Assembly: GCA_945862365.1 (NCBI GenBank)
Contig: CAMAXK010000014.1
Location: 1-34,699, forward strand
DNA: 34,699 nt
Source: Chlamydia trachomatis
GTDB lineage: Bacteria > Chlamydiota > Chlamydiia > Chlamydiales > 2-12-FULL-49-11
Direction of reading: 5' to 3'
The notes beneath the pieces were generated by a model. It saw nothing but the letters and a program-made list of their open reading frames with translations. It had not been told where the DNA came from and made no database searches. Each line of letters begins with the position of its first letter. Position 1 is the first letter of the stretch. Both the position numbers and the translations under genes were made by a program. This document shows positions 7,835 through 16,998 of this stretch, one piece after another.

Positions 7835-8077
7835 ATGGCAATTTCTAAGATAAATGAATTTTCTTCCTATATCCACCAAGATGGTGCCTCATCAAAACCT
7901 GCCAGTTATAAACATGATTCATCTACTGCTGATCGAACTTGCTCTATTGAGAGAAGGGCTAGAAGAGCTAAAAAGGAAACAGCTTTTCGCTTGCCAGCTA
8001 TGAATTCTGCTGTTAACCGCACTGATCTACTAGAAAAGATAGCAAATCTAGTAAGATTTCCCCAAAATAGGGGCTAA
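7835..8077 (+). CDS. Small basic protein of unknown function
   Basis: 80 residues, soluble, Ser-rich in the first half, with a strongly basic stretch at about 40-48 (RRARRAKK), and no signal peptide or membrane segment. It is not recognised. The RBS is weak, so support rests on its own good promoter and on the promoter it shares in design with the following gene. It sits between a probable effector protease and another orphan gene, which suggests a lineage-specific accessory or secreted protein. It could also be a remnant of a longer gene. Confidence 0.5.
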   Translation: MAISKINEFSSYIHQDGASSKPASYKHDSSTADRTCSIERRARRAKKETAFRLPAMNSAVNRTDLLEKIANLVRFPQNRG

Positions 8078-8101
8078 ATCACCCTTTTTGAGTTCTATCA
8101 A

Positions 8102-8130
8102 TTGATTTTTTTAATTATTTATGTTATAAT
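8102..8130 (+). promoter_or_regulatory. Sigma-70-type promoter of the 8162-8740 gene
   Basis: TTGATT (8102-8107), 17 nt, perfect TATAAT (8125-8130), about 31 nt before the ATG. The sequence around the -10 box is nearly the same as at 7791-7820. Confidence 0.6.
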
Positions 8131-8161
8131 TTAATTATAACAAAATAATAAGAGGTTAATT

Positions 8162-8740
8162 ATGTTTAATTCTGTTAGAATTAATGGTCAAAAGTTCACA
8201 GGGGTAGATCTTGATAATTTAAGCGCAACGAACGAAAAGGCATTTTCTGGATACATGCAAATTCCGGGTGGAAAAGGAAAATCTATCCAAACACTCCTAA
8301 TCCAAGGGCAGAAAGATCTGACAGACTATAACAAAGCAATCGGAGAAGTAGTAGACCACACTACCAAAAAAGTACAGTTATATATTGGCCGTACATATGG
8401 GAAATATACAGCAAAACCATATTCCGGCCCTATCAGCGTCTCCCGATCGGTAAAAAAAGTAAATGAAATGCATATTTTCCTCCATTCAGAATACTTTAAG
8501 TCAAAGACAGAGCGGATGGATAAGATGCTAAAAGATCCAAACACCTTTGCTGAATCACCATTTCAAGATGAACTTAAAGCATTAAAAGAGGCACATTCGG
8601 TCTTTAAAACAATCGCTTATTGTCTCAACAAGAACATGCCTGAAAAAAGTAAGGAAAGAATTGGCATTATTTTACTGGGGCTTAAAAGCAAAATTAAAGG
8701 GTACGAGAGATTTTTTAATAGTCAACCCCAAAAAAATTAA
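8162..8740 (+). CDS. Hypothetical soluble protein
   Basis: 192 residues with a good RBS (AGAGG, 6-7 nt before the ATG) and its own promoter. The first half is mixed beta/loop with Gly-Lys-rich stretches (IPGGKGKS); the second half (about 95-190) is charged helix. There is no signal peptide, membrane segment or known catalytic motif. GGKGKS resembles part of a phosphate-binding loop, but the surrounding pattern is not Walker A. It lies downstream of the Ulp1-like gene on the same strand and just before proS, so it marks the edge between accessory and core regions. Function unknown. Confidence 0.7.
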   Translation: MFNSVRINGQKFTGVDLDNLSATNEKAFSGYMQIPGGKGKSIQTLLIQGQKDLTDYNKAIGEVVDHTTKKVQLYIGRTYGKYTAKPYSGPISVSRSVKKVNEMHIFLHSEYFKSKTERMDKMLKDPNTFAESPFQDELKALKEAHSVFKTIAYCLNKNMPEKSKERIGIILLGLKSKIKGYERFFNSQPQKN

Positions 8741-8782
8741 TCCTACTTTACGAAAACGGTGGGATTTCTTATACTCTTTTTC

Positions 8783-10288
8783 ATGAATAAGAAAAAGACT
8801 GCAGTAGATATTACCCGTGAAGAGGATTTTCCTCTCTGGTATCAAGAAGTGATTAAATTGGGTGATTTAGCTGAGCATTCTGCTGTGCGCGGATGTATGG
8901 TGATTAAGCCTCGCGGCTATGCCATTTGGGAAAATATCCAAAGAGTAATGGACAAAGCGTTTAAAAAACGGGGCGTTCAAAATGCCTACTTCCCCCTTTT
9001 CATCCCATTAGAATATCTTGAAAAAGAAGCCGGCCATGTCGATGGTTTTGCAAAAGAATGTGCCATCGTTACTCATACTCGTTTAGAAAAAGGACCAGAT
9101 GGCAAACTTGTTCCTGCCGGAAAGCTTGAAGAACCCCTCATTGTTCGTCCAACATCAGAAACTATCATTGGCGAAAGTTTTGCAGGATGGATTCAATCCT
9201 ACCGAGATCTTCCTTTAAGAATTAATCAGTGGTGTAACATTGTTCGTTGGGAAATGCGTCCTCGCTTATTTTTACGTACCGCAGAAATTTTATGGCAAGA
9301 AGGGCATACAGCTCATGCCACAGAGATGGAAGCGTTAGAAGAGGCTCAAACAGGGCAAGCAGTCTATGCAGATATCATTGAAAACTACCTTGCAATCCCT
9401 GTGGTAAAGGGGGAAAAATCTGAAGGTGAAAGATTTCCTGGCGCTGAAAATACCTTCACATTAGAGGCGATGATGCAGGATGGAAAAGCTCTTCAAATGT
9501 GTACTTCTCACTATCTTGGACAAAATTTTTCCAAAGCATCCAATATAAAATTTCTTAGCAAAGATGGAAAAGAAGAATTTGCTTATACCACATCCTGGGG
9601 ATCGACAACCCGTTTGATCGGAGCAATCATCATGGTGCATGCGGACGATAACGGAATCATTATTCCACCAAGAATTGCAGCAAAACATATCGCTATTATT
9701 CCGATTCTTACTAACGAAGAAAAAAATGCCGAAGTGCTTGCTTATTGCAAACAATTAAAAGAGATGTTAACGGAAAAACATTATTATGGCGTTGAGCTCG
9801 GTGTAGATTTACTCGATGATGATAGACGTGCAGGCGATAAGAGTTGGGATGCAATCAAAAAAGGTTATCCTGTGAGAATTGAGGTGGGCGCTCGTGATAT
9901 TGAATCTAAAACATTACCTGTATTTGTCAGAACAAAAGAAAAAAGTGAAAAAGAACTTCTTTCATTTGAGCAAATAGATGAAAAAATTATATCAATTTTA
10001 GAGCAAATCCATGTTACACTGTTTGAGAAAGCAAAACTTCATCGTGATCAACATACAATCCAGGTAAATACCTTAGAAGAGTTTACTAAAGCTGTGAAAA
10101 GTGATCAGTTTCCAGGATGCTTTATCAAAGCTTCCTATGGAGGAGATAAGCAGTTAGAAGATGAAATTCAAAAAGAATATGGAGTTACTATTCGCTGCAT
10201 TCCAAAGCATCAACCTTCACATTCTTCTTCCTGTATTTTTAAAGGAAAAAATAAATCTGTAGAAGCCATTTTCGCTAAATCTTATTAG
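8783..10288 (+). CDS. proS: Prolyl-tRNA synthetase, eukaryote/archaeal type
   Basis: Charges tRNA-Pro with proline in the cytoplasm. The ATG at 8783 (501 residues) is preferred over a GTG eight codons upstream because the family begins with the TREEDFPLWYQEVI segment. Class II motifs are visible: RPTSETIIGES (about 122-132), motif 2 in RWEMRPRLFLRTAEILWQEG (about 155-174) and motif 3 in TRLIGAIIMVHADDNG. The length near 500, the insert-free catalytic core and the C-terminal domain ending in a terminal Tyr (AKSY) mark the eukaryote/archaeal (type 3) form, not the roughly 570-residue bacterial form with an editing insert. The C-terminal metal-binding cysteines are only partly kept (RCIPK, SSCIFKG). 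It stands alone, convergent with lplA. A possible TATACT box lies just upstream, so the leader may be very short. Confidence 0.93.
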   Translation: MNKKKTAVDITREEDFPLWYQEVIKLGDLAEHSAVRGCMVIKPRGYAIWENIQRVMDKAFKKRGVQNAYFPLFIPLEYLEKEAGHVDGFAKECAIVTHTRLEKGPDGKLVPAGKLEEPLIVRPTSETIIGESFAGWIQSYRDLPLRINQWCNIVRWEMRPRLFLRTAEILWQEGHTAHATEMEALEEAQTGQAVYADIIENYLAIPVVKGEKSEGERFPGAENTFTLEAMMQDGKALQMCTSHYLGQNFSKASNIKFLSKDGKEEFAYTTSWGSTTRLIGAIIMVHADDNGIIIPPRIAAKHIAIIPILTNEEKNAEVLAYCKQLKEMLTEKHYYGVELGVDLLDDDRRAGDKSWDAIKKGYPVRIEVGARDIESKTLPVFVRTKEKSEKELLSFEQIDEKIISILEQIHVTLFEKAKLHRDQHTIQVNTLEEFTKAVKSDQFPGCFIKASYGGDKQLEDEIQKEYGVTIRCIPKHQPSHSSSCIFKGKNKSVEAIFAKSY

Positions 10289-10306
10289 ACCTTTTTCGAA
10301 AGAGGT
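10289..10306. terminator. Possible terminator between convergent proS and the lplA-like gene
   Basis: ACCTTTTT and AAAGAGGT form an 8-bp stem (one G-T pair) around CG, in the 33-bp gap between the two converging genes. The T-run is short on both strands. Confidence 0.35.
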
Positions 10307-10321
10307 TTATTAGTAAATCTG

Positions 10322-11032
10322 CTAATTATTTAGCGAAAAAGTAATATTTTTTTTGATCATTTCACGAACGCTTTCACGATCTTTAGGTGTTGCATTTTGT
10401 CCAAGAAGTGGATGAATATGCAGATTCATCGCTGATAAGACCGTAGAATTTTTTCCAAAGAGGGGCTCAAGGATGGCAAAATCTGGCATAATCAGCGAGA
10501 TACTTCCTTGATGAAGGTATCCGCAGGCTTTACGACGTTGAGCAGCTCCTGCAAGCTTTTTCCCCCCATACATAAGGTCATATTTAGTAGGCTTTGCAAA
10601 GCAAAAGTGTTTGCATAAAGGGTCTTGTGAATGAATTTCTTCAGGTAAAAGGCAAAACCCCGTCCCCTTTTCTACCAAAAATTCAGAAAGCGCCTCTGCA
10701 ATTTTAGAATTAATATATTTATAGCTATCCATCACATCGGGCAAAAATCCTTCGTGATTTTTTGGCACAAGGCAGGAAAAGGCAAAGTCCCATACATGAA
10801 ATAATACCCCTCCTCCGGTTGGTCGTTTGCTAAAGTCAAAATCTTTAATATAAATTTTAGGATTCATCAACTCTTCAGGTTTAATAAATACCCCAAATGT
10901 AAAGCTTGGTTTTAAAAAATCATAGAAATGAACGATGGGGGTATCGTCTATCTTCATGGCATTTAGGAGCTTATCATCCAAATTCATCAGCTCAGATGCA
11001 TTTTTTGTCCCACTATCTATCACCTTCCACAT
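10322..11032 (-). CDS. lplA: Lipoate-protein ligase A-like (LplA/LipB family) protein
   Basis: 236 residues. Family features: RPTGGGVLFH (70-79), the conserved Arg-x-x-Gly-Gly-Gly-x-x-x-His substrate loop, and YGGKKLAGAAQRR (155-167), whose lysines correspond to the lipoyl-AMP-contacting Lys of LplA. Such enzymes attach lipoate or octanoate to E2 subunits of 2-oxoacid dehydrogenases and to GcvH. The protein is shorter than E. coli LplA (about 340) because it lacks the C-terminal accessory domain, so it could be a transferase or scavenging-type ligase. It is divergent from clpC, an arrangement I recall from Chlamydia (an lplA-like gene beside clpC). Which acyl donor it uses cannot be told from sequence. 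Confidence 0.8.
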   Translation of the reverse strand: MWKVIDSGTKNASELMNLDDKLLNAMKIDDTPIVHFYDFLKPSFTFGVFIKPEELMNPKIYIKDFDFSKRPTGGGVLFHVWDFAFSCLVPKNHEGFLPDVMDSYKYINSKIAEALSEFLVEKGTGFCLLPEEIHSQDPLCKHFCFAKPTKYDLMYGGKKLAGAAQRRKACGYLHQGSISLIMPDFAILEPLFGKNSTVLSAMNLHIHPLLGQNATPKDRESVREMIKKNITFSLNN

Positions 11033-11120
11033 AACCCCTCTCTTTATAATATGTTAGCATTCCACTGTTAAAAAAAATAGTTAAAATATCTAAAACCTCT
11101 TGTGCTAAGATTCAGGATAA

Positions 11121-11149
11121 TTTACAAGAAAGAAAAAACACTCTATAAT
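11121..11149 (+). promoter_or_regulatory. Promoter of clpC
   Basis: TTTACA (11121-11126), exactly 17 nt, perfect TATAAT (11144-11149), giving a leader of about 48 nt before the ATG at 11204. No CtsR- or CIRCE-type operator was seen beside it. Confidence 0.7.
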
Positions 11150-11203
11150 ATCCATTTGGGTAGTAGAGAAAAAATAGGTACTACTAACTTAAGGGAAGTT
11201 TAT

Positions 11204-13729
11204 ATGTCAGGGATGTTTGATAGATTCACAAGCCGTTCAAAACAAGTGATAAAACATGCAAAGCGTGAATGCTTAAAGCTTAATCACTCACACTTAAGCA
11301 CTGAGCACATTATTCTTGGGCTTATGAAGCTTGGTCAGGGTATTGCAGTAAATGTACTACGCAATTTAAATATTGAATATGATACTCTTCTTGCTGAAGT
11401 AGAGCTTGTTGTAGGTTATGGCCCAGAAATTCAAGTATATGGTGATCCAGCTTTATCGGCAAAATGCAAGCGATGTTTTGAGCTTGCAAATGAAGAGGCT
11501 CTTGCCTTAAATCATAACTATGTAGGGACAGAGCACCTTCTTTTAGCTCTAATTAGACTTGAAGATTGTGTTGCTGCACAAATATTAGAAAATCTTGGCG
11601 TAAATCTTAAAGAAGTGCGTAAAGAGATTCTTAAAGAACTTGAAACATTTAATTTACAAGTGCCTCCTGTATCATTAGGCTCAAATCAACAGGGACAAAA
11701 ACGAAACGATCCACCAATAAGTGGTGGTACTGAAAAAATGCATGCTCTTAAAGCCTATGGTCATGATCTTACAGAGCAATGTAGAGAACATCAACTTGAT
11801 CCGGTAATTGGCCGGGCAAAAGAAGTTGAGCGTTTAATTTTAATTCTTTGCAGAAGAAGAAAAAACAACCCAGTGCTTATCGGAGAGGCTGGGGTTGGAA
11901 AAACGGCAATTGTTGAAGGGCTTGCCCACGCTATTGTCAATGGTGAAGTTCCTGAAAATCTTGCAAACATGAGACTTATTTCGCTTGACTTAACATTGAT
12001 GATTGCCGGAACAAAATATCGTGGTCAATTCGAAGAGCGAATCAAGGCTGTGATGGATGAGGTTAAAAAGCTGGGAAATATCCTACTTTTTATCGACGAA
12101 TTACATACAATTGTGGGAGCAGGGGCTGCTGAAGGGGCTATTGATGCCTCAAACATTTTAAAACCTGCGCTATCTCGTGGTGAAATTCAGTGTATTGGCG
12201 CTACAACTCTTGATGAGTATAGAAAGCACATCGAAAAAGATGCAGCTTTAGAAAGACGTTTTCAAAAAATTCTTGTTCCACCACCTAGTACTGAAGAAGC
12301 TATTCAAATACTTGCTGGTTTGAAGAAAAAATATGAAGAGCACCATAAATGTATTTATACTGATGAGGCAATAAGAGATGCAGTGATTCTTTCAGATCGA
12401 TATATTTGCGGTAGATTTTTGCCAGATAAGGCTATTGACTTAATGGATGAGGCAGGAGCAAGTGCCCGTATTGGTGTAATGCATCAGCCTTCGGAAATCA
12501 CAGACTATACCAGTGAGATTGAGGTGTTACGTATTGCAAAAGAGGAATCTATTGCAAAACAAGAATATGAAAAAGCTGCAAAATTTCGTGACGAGGAAAG
12601 ACAGCTAAGGGAAAAACTTGATTCTATTAAAGAGAATTGGGAAAAGAGCAAAGAGGATAAAAAATCTATCGTCGATGTAGATGATATTGCCCTTATTATT
12701 TCAAAACAAACAGGAATTCCTGTGACAAGGTTAACTGCTGCTGAATCTGAAAAAATCTTACAAATGCAACAAACTTTAAAAGGTGCCATCATTGGTCAAG
12801 ATGATGCGTTAGATACTGTATGTAAAGCGTTAAGGCGATCACGCGCAGATATTAAAGATCCAAATAGACCAATTGGATCATTCTTATTCCTTGGGCCAAC
12901 AGGGGTTGGAAAAACCCTTCTTGCTAAAAATCTTGCCATTGAAATTTTTGGTGGGGAAGATGCTCTTATTCAAGTAGATATGTCTGAGTACATGGAAAAA
13001 TTTGCAGTAAGTAGAATGACAGGTTCTCCTCCTGGATATGTAGGTCATGAAGAAGGTGGTCAGCTTACTGAACAGGTAAGACGACGACCATATTCTGTGG
13101 TTCTTTTTGACGAGATAGAAAAAGCTCACCCTGATGTGATGAATATTTTGCTTCAAATTCTTGAGGAAGGAAAGCTAACGGATTCTTTAGGTAGAGAGGT
13201 AGACTTTAAAAATACCATTATCGTGATGACTTCAAACCTTGGTTCTGATCTGATCAGAAAAACAACAGAGGTTGGTTTTGGCGTAAATATGGAGCAAATA
13301 AGCTTTACTGCCATGAAAGAAAAAATCGATAAAGCAGTTGAAAAGCACTTTAAACCTGAATTTATCAACAGATTAGATGGTACAGTGATCTTTAGATCAT
13401 TTGAAAAAGAACAGCTGGTACAAATCATCGATCTTGAAATTTCAAAACTTGCTAAACGTCTTGAAAGAAAGCAAATCTTTATCGACATTCCTTTAGATGT
13501 AAAAGAATTTCTTGCTGAAAAAGGTTACAGACCTGAAATGGGAGCACGTCCAATTAGACGCGCTGTTGAATTCTATCTTGAAGATCCTCTTGCCGAAATG
13601 ATTCTTAAAAATCCTAAGATTGAAGGCTCATTTATTGCAAGTTTGGAAAATGGAGCAGTCACTTTTGCTGTAAAGAAGGCTAAAAAGGAGAAAGCAATCC
13701 CTGCGTTAGCAAAAAGCAAAGAAGATTAG
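11204..13729 (+). CDS. clpC: ATP-dependent Clp protease ATPase subunit ClpC
   Basis: 842-residue Hsp100 unfoldase that feeds substrates to ClpP. The ATG at 11204 is chosen over one 34 codons upstream: it has AAGGGAAG at good distance, gives the normal N-terminus ([13 protein letters not shown]), and the promoter would transcribe only from about 11156. Domains in order: double Clp-N repeat (about 1-145), AAA1 with Walker A GEAGVGKT (227-234) and Walker B LLFIDELH (about 293-300), a UVR-type middle helix ([11 protein letters not shown], about 455-465) typical of ClpC, AAA2 with Walker A GPTGVGKT (564-571) and Walker [14 protein letters not shown], and the ClpP-docking VGF loop (690-692). All key residues are intact. 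The C-terminus has a Lys/Ala-rich tail. It is monocistronic, and followed by a palindromic repeat instead of a simple terminator. Confidence 0.97.
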   Translation: MSGMFDRFTSRSKQVIKHAKRECLKLNHSHLSTEHIILGLMKLGQGIAVNVLRNLNIEYDTLLAEVELVVGYGPEIQVYGDPALSAKCKRCFELANEEALALNHNYVGTEHLLLALIRLEDCVAAQILENLGVNLKEVRKEILKELETFNLQVPPVSLGSNQQGQKRNDPPISGGTEKMHALKAYGHDLTEQCREHQLDPVIGRAKEVERLILILCRRRKNNPVLIGEAGVGKTAIVEGLAHAIVNGEVPENLANMRLISLDLTLMIAGTKYRGQFEERIKAVMDEVKKLGNILLFIDELHTIVGAGAAEGAIDASNILKPALSRGEIQCIGATTLDEYRKHIEKDAALERRFQKILVPPPSTEEAIQILAGLKKKYEEHHKCIYTDEAIRDAVILSDRYICGRFLPDKAIDLMDEAGASARIGVMHQPSEITDYTSEIEVLRIAKEESIAKQEYEKAAKFRDEERQLREKLDSIKENWEKSKEDKKSIVDVDDIALIISKQTGIPVTRLTAAESEKILQMQQTLKGAIIGQDDALDTVCKALRRSRADIKDPNRPIGSFLFLGPTGVGKTLLAKNLAIEIFGGEDALIQVDMSEYMEKFAVSRMTGSPPGYVGHEEGGQLTEQVRRRPYSVVLFDEIEKAHPDVMNILLQILEEGKLTDSLGREVDFKNTIIVMTSNLGSDLIRKTTEVGFGVNMEQISFTAMKEKIDKAVEKHFKPEFINRLDGTVIFRSFEKEQLVQIIDLEISKLAKRLERKQIFIDIPLDVKEFLAEKGYRPEMGARPIRRAVEFYLEDPLAEMILKNPKIEGSFIASLENGAVTFAVKKAKKEKAIPALAKSKED

Positions 13730-13764
13730 ATATCTTACGTAAGGTGACTTTGAATTTATAGATT

Positions 13765-13899
13765 ACCACCCGCAAATCAAGTTTGCTAGAGATCACAGAG
13801 AACGCAGAGAAATGCACTAAATTTTCACTGATTTTTAAAAATTCAAAGGATTTTCTCTGTGTTCTCTGTGATCTCTAGTGAGCAAAGCGAGCGGGTGGT
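13765..13899. repeat. Palindromic (inverted-repeat) element, MITE/REP-like
   Basis: Outer arms ACCACCCGC (13765-13773) and GCGGGTGGT (13891-13899) are perfect complements. Inside them, after a less well paired stretch, TAGAGATCACAGAGAAC is complemented by GTTCTCTGTGATCTCTA, and pairing continues through C(G/A)CAGAGAAA with one mismatch. The middle is AT-rich. There is no ORF inside. It fills most of the 184-bp space between clpC and ptsN. CACAGAGAAC-type palindromes recur in unrelated bacterial genomes as dispersed repeats, so a small non-autonomous element is likely. It could also act as a terminator for both converging genes. Confidence 0.75.
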
Positions 13900-13913
13900 T
13901 AAAATGATCTCTA

Positions 13914-14612
13914 TTAGACTGAACATAAAGTAGGTCTGCTAAGACGCTTTTCAAACTCAAGGATTGCTTCTAAAAGCTTTTCTTTCGATGGTTTTTGCTT
14001 AAGCAGATCTCTTGTTTCCTTCATCGTAGTAAAATGAGCAACTTTTGCCAAAAGGTTTAAATGTCTTTTATCATCACATGCAAAAAGAAATATCAAGGTC
14101 TCTGTTAACGATCCATCGACAGCTCCCCAATCAATAGGATTATCAAGGTAGACAACCACTGCTGCATCTGTATAATCATGAAGCAGAAAATCTCTTGTAT
14201 GGGGAACAGCAATACCGGCACCCACTGCTGTAGACATCAGATTCTCTCTTTCAATTAGCATTTCAGCAACAATCTCAGGATTAATCCTTAACTGACTTGC
14301 CGCCTCTTCCATTACTAGGTGGATGATTTGCTCTTTTGAAGTAGAGGCTACCCCATCGATTACAAGTCCTTTATGGATTGCTCTATATAAACAATACTTA
14401 TTCCAAGTCGAGGCGCCATCATCATTTTCACCCATAGGCAAATCACGATCCTTTGCCACAGATTCCATCAGCCACTCTTCAAGCTCCTGCCGATTAAAAC
14501 GTGGAGTTCCAGAAATGGTATAATAGGGAACGCTTTTCTTCTCCATCCATTTCTCTAATGTAGCCTTGCTAATATGTAAAAGATTTGTCACATCTTCAAA
14601 CTGTAGATCCAT
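13914..14612 (-). CDS. ptsN: PtsN-like EIIA-Ntr domain protein with N-terminal HTH
   Basis: 232 residues. Residues 1-52 form a MerR/excisionase-type helix-turn-helix (FEDVTNLLHISKATLEKWM, then FNRQELEEWL). Residues about 75-225 are an EIIA fructose/Ntr domain with the phosphoryl-accepting His138 in GIAVPHTRD. EIIA-Ntr proteins regulate by their phosphorylation state and do not usually transport sugar; coupling to a DNA-binding domain suggests a phosphorylation-tuned regulator. This HTH-EIIA fusion next to a plain PtsN is a chlamydial arrangement as far as I recall. It is last in the operon running from radA, 37 nt after the neighbouring ptsN. The DNA target cannot be deduced. Confidence 0.88.
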   Translation of the reverse strand: MDLQFEDVTNLLHISKATLEKWMEKKSVPYYTISGTPRFNRQELEEWLMESVAKDRDLPMGENDDGASTWNKYCLYRAIHKGLVIDGVASTSKEQIIHLVMEEAASQLRINPEIVAEMLIERENLMSTAVGAGIAVPHTRDFLLHDYTDAAVVVYLDNPIDWGAVDGSLTETLIFLFACDDKRHLNLLAKVAHFTTMKETRDLLKQKPSKEKLLEAILEFEKRLSRPTLCSV

Positions 14613-14649
14613 AAGCCCATCCTTTCGTTAACGTTTTAGAAATAGCATA

Positions 14650-15102
14650 CTAACAGGTGGCAAATATATTTACTATATTCTTTTTATCGCTTTCATTAAG
14701 AATTTGTATACGTATTTCCTCTTCTCTTAATAAAGAGGTAATAAATGATAAAAACGATAAATATTCTCTAGGTTTGTTTTCAGGTCCTGCAATTAGACAA
14801 ATGATTTTTACAGGCAGATCATCTATGGCTCCCCACTCTATCCCCACTCCTTTACAAACACCAATTGCTATGGAAAAATGTTCTAAAAAGCTACATCTGG
14901 CATGAGGGATAGCAATAGATAACCCAATTGCAGTAGGTACAATTTCCTCTCTTTCCATTACTTTTTCTATCACATCTACTACTCTTCCATGAATTGAATT
15001 ATTTAAACTTTCTACAAGGGTAACGATCGCTTCTTTTGGTGTACAATTTTCTAAAAAAACCACATTATCCATCTCTAAAGAAAAATTTTCTAAAACATGC
15101 AT
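14650..15102 (-). CDS. ptsN: PtsN, nitrogen-regulatory EIIA
   Basis: 150 residues, a single EIIA domain of normal length. The phosphorylatable His67 sits in LSIAIPHARCS, preceded by the family segment REEIVPTAIG. No EIIB or EIIC domain is attached, so the role is regulatory phosphotransfer from an NPr/EI-type system, with no transport. The start codon follows the dut stop directly with no gap, so translation is probably coupled. Together with the HTH-bearing paralogue downstream it gives two phospho-acceptors from one mRNA, possibly competing for the same donor. Confidence 0.9.
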   Translation of the reverse strand: MHVLENFSLEMDNVVFLENCTPKEAIVTLVESLNNSIHGRVVDVIEKVMEREEIVPTAIGLSIAIPHARCSFLEHFSIAIGVCKGVGIEWGAIDDLPVKIICLIAGPENKPREYLSFLSFITSLLREEEIRIQILNESDKKNIVNIFATC

Positions 15103-15549
15103 TTATTTCACCCCTGTATGACCAAAACCTAAAGAGCCTCTTGCAGTGGAAGACAGCTCATCTTGCAATTGAAATTGCACCTGATAGGCTTTAGCAACCA
15201 CAATTTGAGCAATCCTCATTCCATCTTCTATGATAAACTCTTCCTCAGATAAATTAATTAAAATTACCTTTAGCTCTCCTCGATAATCACTATCAATGGT
15301 ACCAGGGGTATTTAACACGGTTATCCCATTTTTTGCAGCAAGACCGCTTCTTGGCCTAACTTGAATTTCATATCCAAGCGGTATTTCAAAATAAAGCCCT
15401 GTTGGAACAATAGCTCTTTTTCCAGGGGCTAAAATGATATTTTCATTCAGTTTAGCTTTAATATCAGCGCCTGCAGCTCCTTCTGTTGCATAAAATGGAA
15501 TTCTATCCTCATCACCTTTTACGTGTATTATTTCATTATCTTTTCTCAT
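15103..15549 (-). CDS. dut: Deoxyuridine 5'-triphosphate nucleotidohydrolase (dUTPase)
   Basis: 148 residues, the usual size of the trimeric enzyme, which hydrolyses dUTP to dUMP and pyrophosphate, protecting DNA from uracil and supplying dTMP precursor. All five motifs are readable: AGADIKA (1), [11 protein letters not shown] (2), [13 protein letters not shown] with the catalytic Asp (3), GMRIAQIVV (4) and the C-terminal lid [10 protein letters not shown] (5). The lid has Leu where Gly is more common. It overlaps the end of accD by 14 nt, with a GGAAGGG-type RBS inside the accD coding sequence, so the two are coupled. Confidence 0.95.
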   Translation of the reverse strand: MRKDNEIIHVKGDEDRIPFYATEGAAGADIKAKLNENIILAPGKRAIVPTGLYFEIPLGYEIQVRPRSGLAAKNGITVLNTPGTIDSDYRGELKVILINLSEEEFIIEDGMRIAQIVVAKAYQVQFQLQDELSSTARGSLGFGHTGVK

Positions 15550-16369
15550 CCCTTCCCTTCCTTTTTTGAAACATCTTTATAAAATACAAAATTCTATTTT
15601 TTAACTGACTTCTTTCTACAATTTGATCGATCATCCCATGTAGCTGCTGAAACTCTGACCTTTGATCGCTATCATCTAGTTTTGCACCAATGGTCTGTTC
15701 GATCACACGAGGTCCTGCAAATCCTATGAGCGCTTTTGGCTCTGCCAAAATAATATCACCAAGGGATGCAAACGAGGCAAGGACCCCCCCCATGGTTGGA
15801 TTTGTTAAGATAGAAAGAGTAAATCCCCCCTTCATTGCATGTTGTTTTATTGCAGCAGATGTTTTTGCCATCTGCAATAAAGAAAACATCGATTCCTGCA
15901 TCCTAGCACCACCTGATGCTGAAAAAATAACTAGTGGAAGTGAGTTTTTTGTCGCATATTCAACTAACAAAGTAAGTTTTTCTCCTTCAGCCCTTCCTAA
16001 TGATCCCCCCATAAAAGAAAAATCCATGACCGCAAGTGCGATATTTTCTCCGTGGACCCTACAAGTACCTGTTGTGATACTTGATCTTTTATTTGTTACC
16101 ATTTTAATTTCTTCAAGGCGCACTTTATAACTTTTTGTATCAAAAAATCCGAGCAGATCTTTTGGCTCAATAGAAATAAATAGCTCGTTAAAACTCCCTT
16201 CATCGGCAGTAATGGCAATCCTTTCCTCTGCAGTTAACAAAAAATGAAAATCACATTTTGGACATACTTTAAATTTTTGGCAAATCTGAATTTCATGAAT
16301 TATTTGCTTGCAACTAGTGCATTTACTCCAACCGGTAAATGTAGGTTTAGACTGTGTCGAAAGTTCCAT
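15536..16369 (-). CDS. accD: Acetyl-CoA carboxylase carboxyltransferase subunit beta
   Basis: 277 residues. Together with AccA it transfers the carboxyl group from biotin to acetyl-CoA, giving malonyl-CoA for fatty acid synthesis. A zinc ribbon of four Cys (17, 20, 36, 39: C-x2-C-x15-C-x2-C) precedes the crotonase-fold domain, with [14 protein letters not shown] and the oxyanion-hole/CoA segment [12 protein letters not shown]. It is slightly shorter than typical AccD (about 290-310) at the C-terminus, which here overlaps dut. Its ATG shares one base with the sodA stop (TAATG). It needs biotinylated AccB, which is relevant to the biotin genes elsewhere in the window. Confidence 0.95.
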   Translation of the reverse strand: MELSTQSKPTFTGWSKCTSCKQIIHEIQICQKFKVCPKCDFHFLLTAEERIAITADEGSFNELFISIEPKDLLGFFDTKSYKVRLEEIKMVTNKRSSITTGTCRVHGENIALAVMDFSFMGGSLGRAEGEKLTLLVEYATKNSLPLVIFSASGGARMQESMFSLLQMAKTSAAIKQHAMKGGFTLSILTNPTMGGVLASFASLGDIILAEPKALIGFAGPRVIEQTIGAKLDDSDQRSEFQQLHGMIDQIVERSQLKNRILYFIKMFQKRKGRDEKR

Positions 16370-16968
16370 TAGACGATATGAAAACTTTTTTCTTTTAAAA
16401 ATCTATTTTCCACCTTTTTCCAATCGACCACTTCCCAAAAAGCTGCAATATAATCAGGTCTTTTATTTTGATACTTCAAATAATAGGCATGCTCCCAAAC
16501 ATCTAATCCAAAAAGAACCCTTTTTCCACAAAGTGGGTGATCTTGATTGTGACGTATGATTATTTCTAAATCGTTAGAATGTTCATCGTAAACAAGCCAC
16601 ACCCATCCACTACCAAATAATGTAGTGGCTGCAAGAGAGAATTTTTCCTTAAACTTTTCAAAACTTCCAAAACCTTTATCTATCAATTCTCCCACATGTT
16701 CTAGTGGGCCTTTTCCGTGATTTTTTCCTAAAATGTTCCAAAATATCGTATGGTTATAAAATCCACCCGCATTATTCTGCACAGCAGGTCTAAGATCTGT
16801 TAAAAGGACTGCTTCAACAGATTTACTTTTATCCTGATTCAATGCCTCCAGCGCTTTTGTAAAGTAGGCATTATAATGCTTTGTGTAATGAATCATCATG
16901 GTCTCTTTATCAATAAACGGCTCTAAATGATCATATCCGTAACCTAATTCTTTCATTTCCCAATCCAT
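16369..16968 (-). CDS. sodA: Superoxide dismutase, Mn/Fe family (Mn-type features)
   Basis: 199 residues, normal length. It converts superoxide to hydrogen peroxide and oxygen in the cytoplasm. Metal ligands are His27, His73, Asp156 and His160 (HYTKHY, FYNHTIFW, DVWEHAYY). Gly69 in GGFYNH together with Gln142 in HNQDHPL follows the Mn-enzyme pattern, in which the outer-sphere Gln comes from the C-terminal half; Fe enzymes place it near residue 69. The start has AGGAGAG at good distance. It lies 30 nt after hemD and overlaps accD by one base in the radA operon. The metal preference is inferred from those residues only. Confidence 0.95.
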   Translation of the reverse strand: MDWEMKELGYGYDHLEPFIDKETMMIHYTKHYNAYFTKALEALNQDKSKSVEAVLLTDLRPAVQNNAGGFYNHTIFWNILGKNHGKGPLEHVGELIDKGFGSFEKFKEKFSLAATTLFGSGWVWLVYDEHSNDLEIIIRHNQDHPLCGKRVLFGLDVWEHAYYLKYQNKRPDYIAAFWEVVDWKKVENRFLKEKSFHIV

Positions 16969-16998
16969 GGCACTCTCCTTTTAAATAATCTAAATAGT

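Noticed and set aside
8162-8740. P-loop NTPase because of GGKGKS
   Set aside because: The spacing of Walker A (G-x4-GK-S/T after a hydrophobic strand) and a Walker B strand are absent.
12505-13488. Three minus-strand ORFs of 90-111 codons
   Set aside because: Shadows of clpC in other frames; clpC is intact here.
15690-16130. 146-codon plus-strand ORF
   Set aside because: Fully antisense to accD, which has all its family motifs; no RBS.
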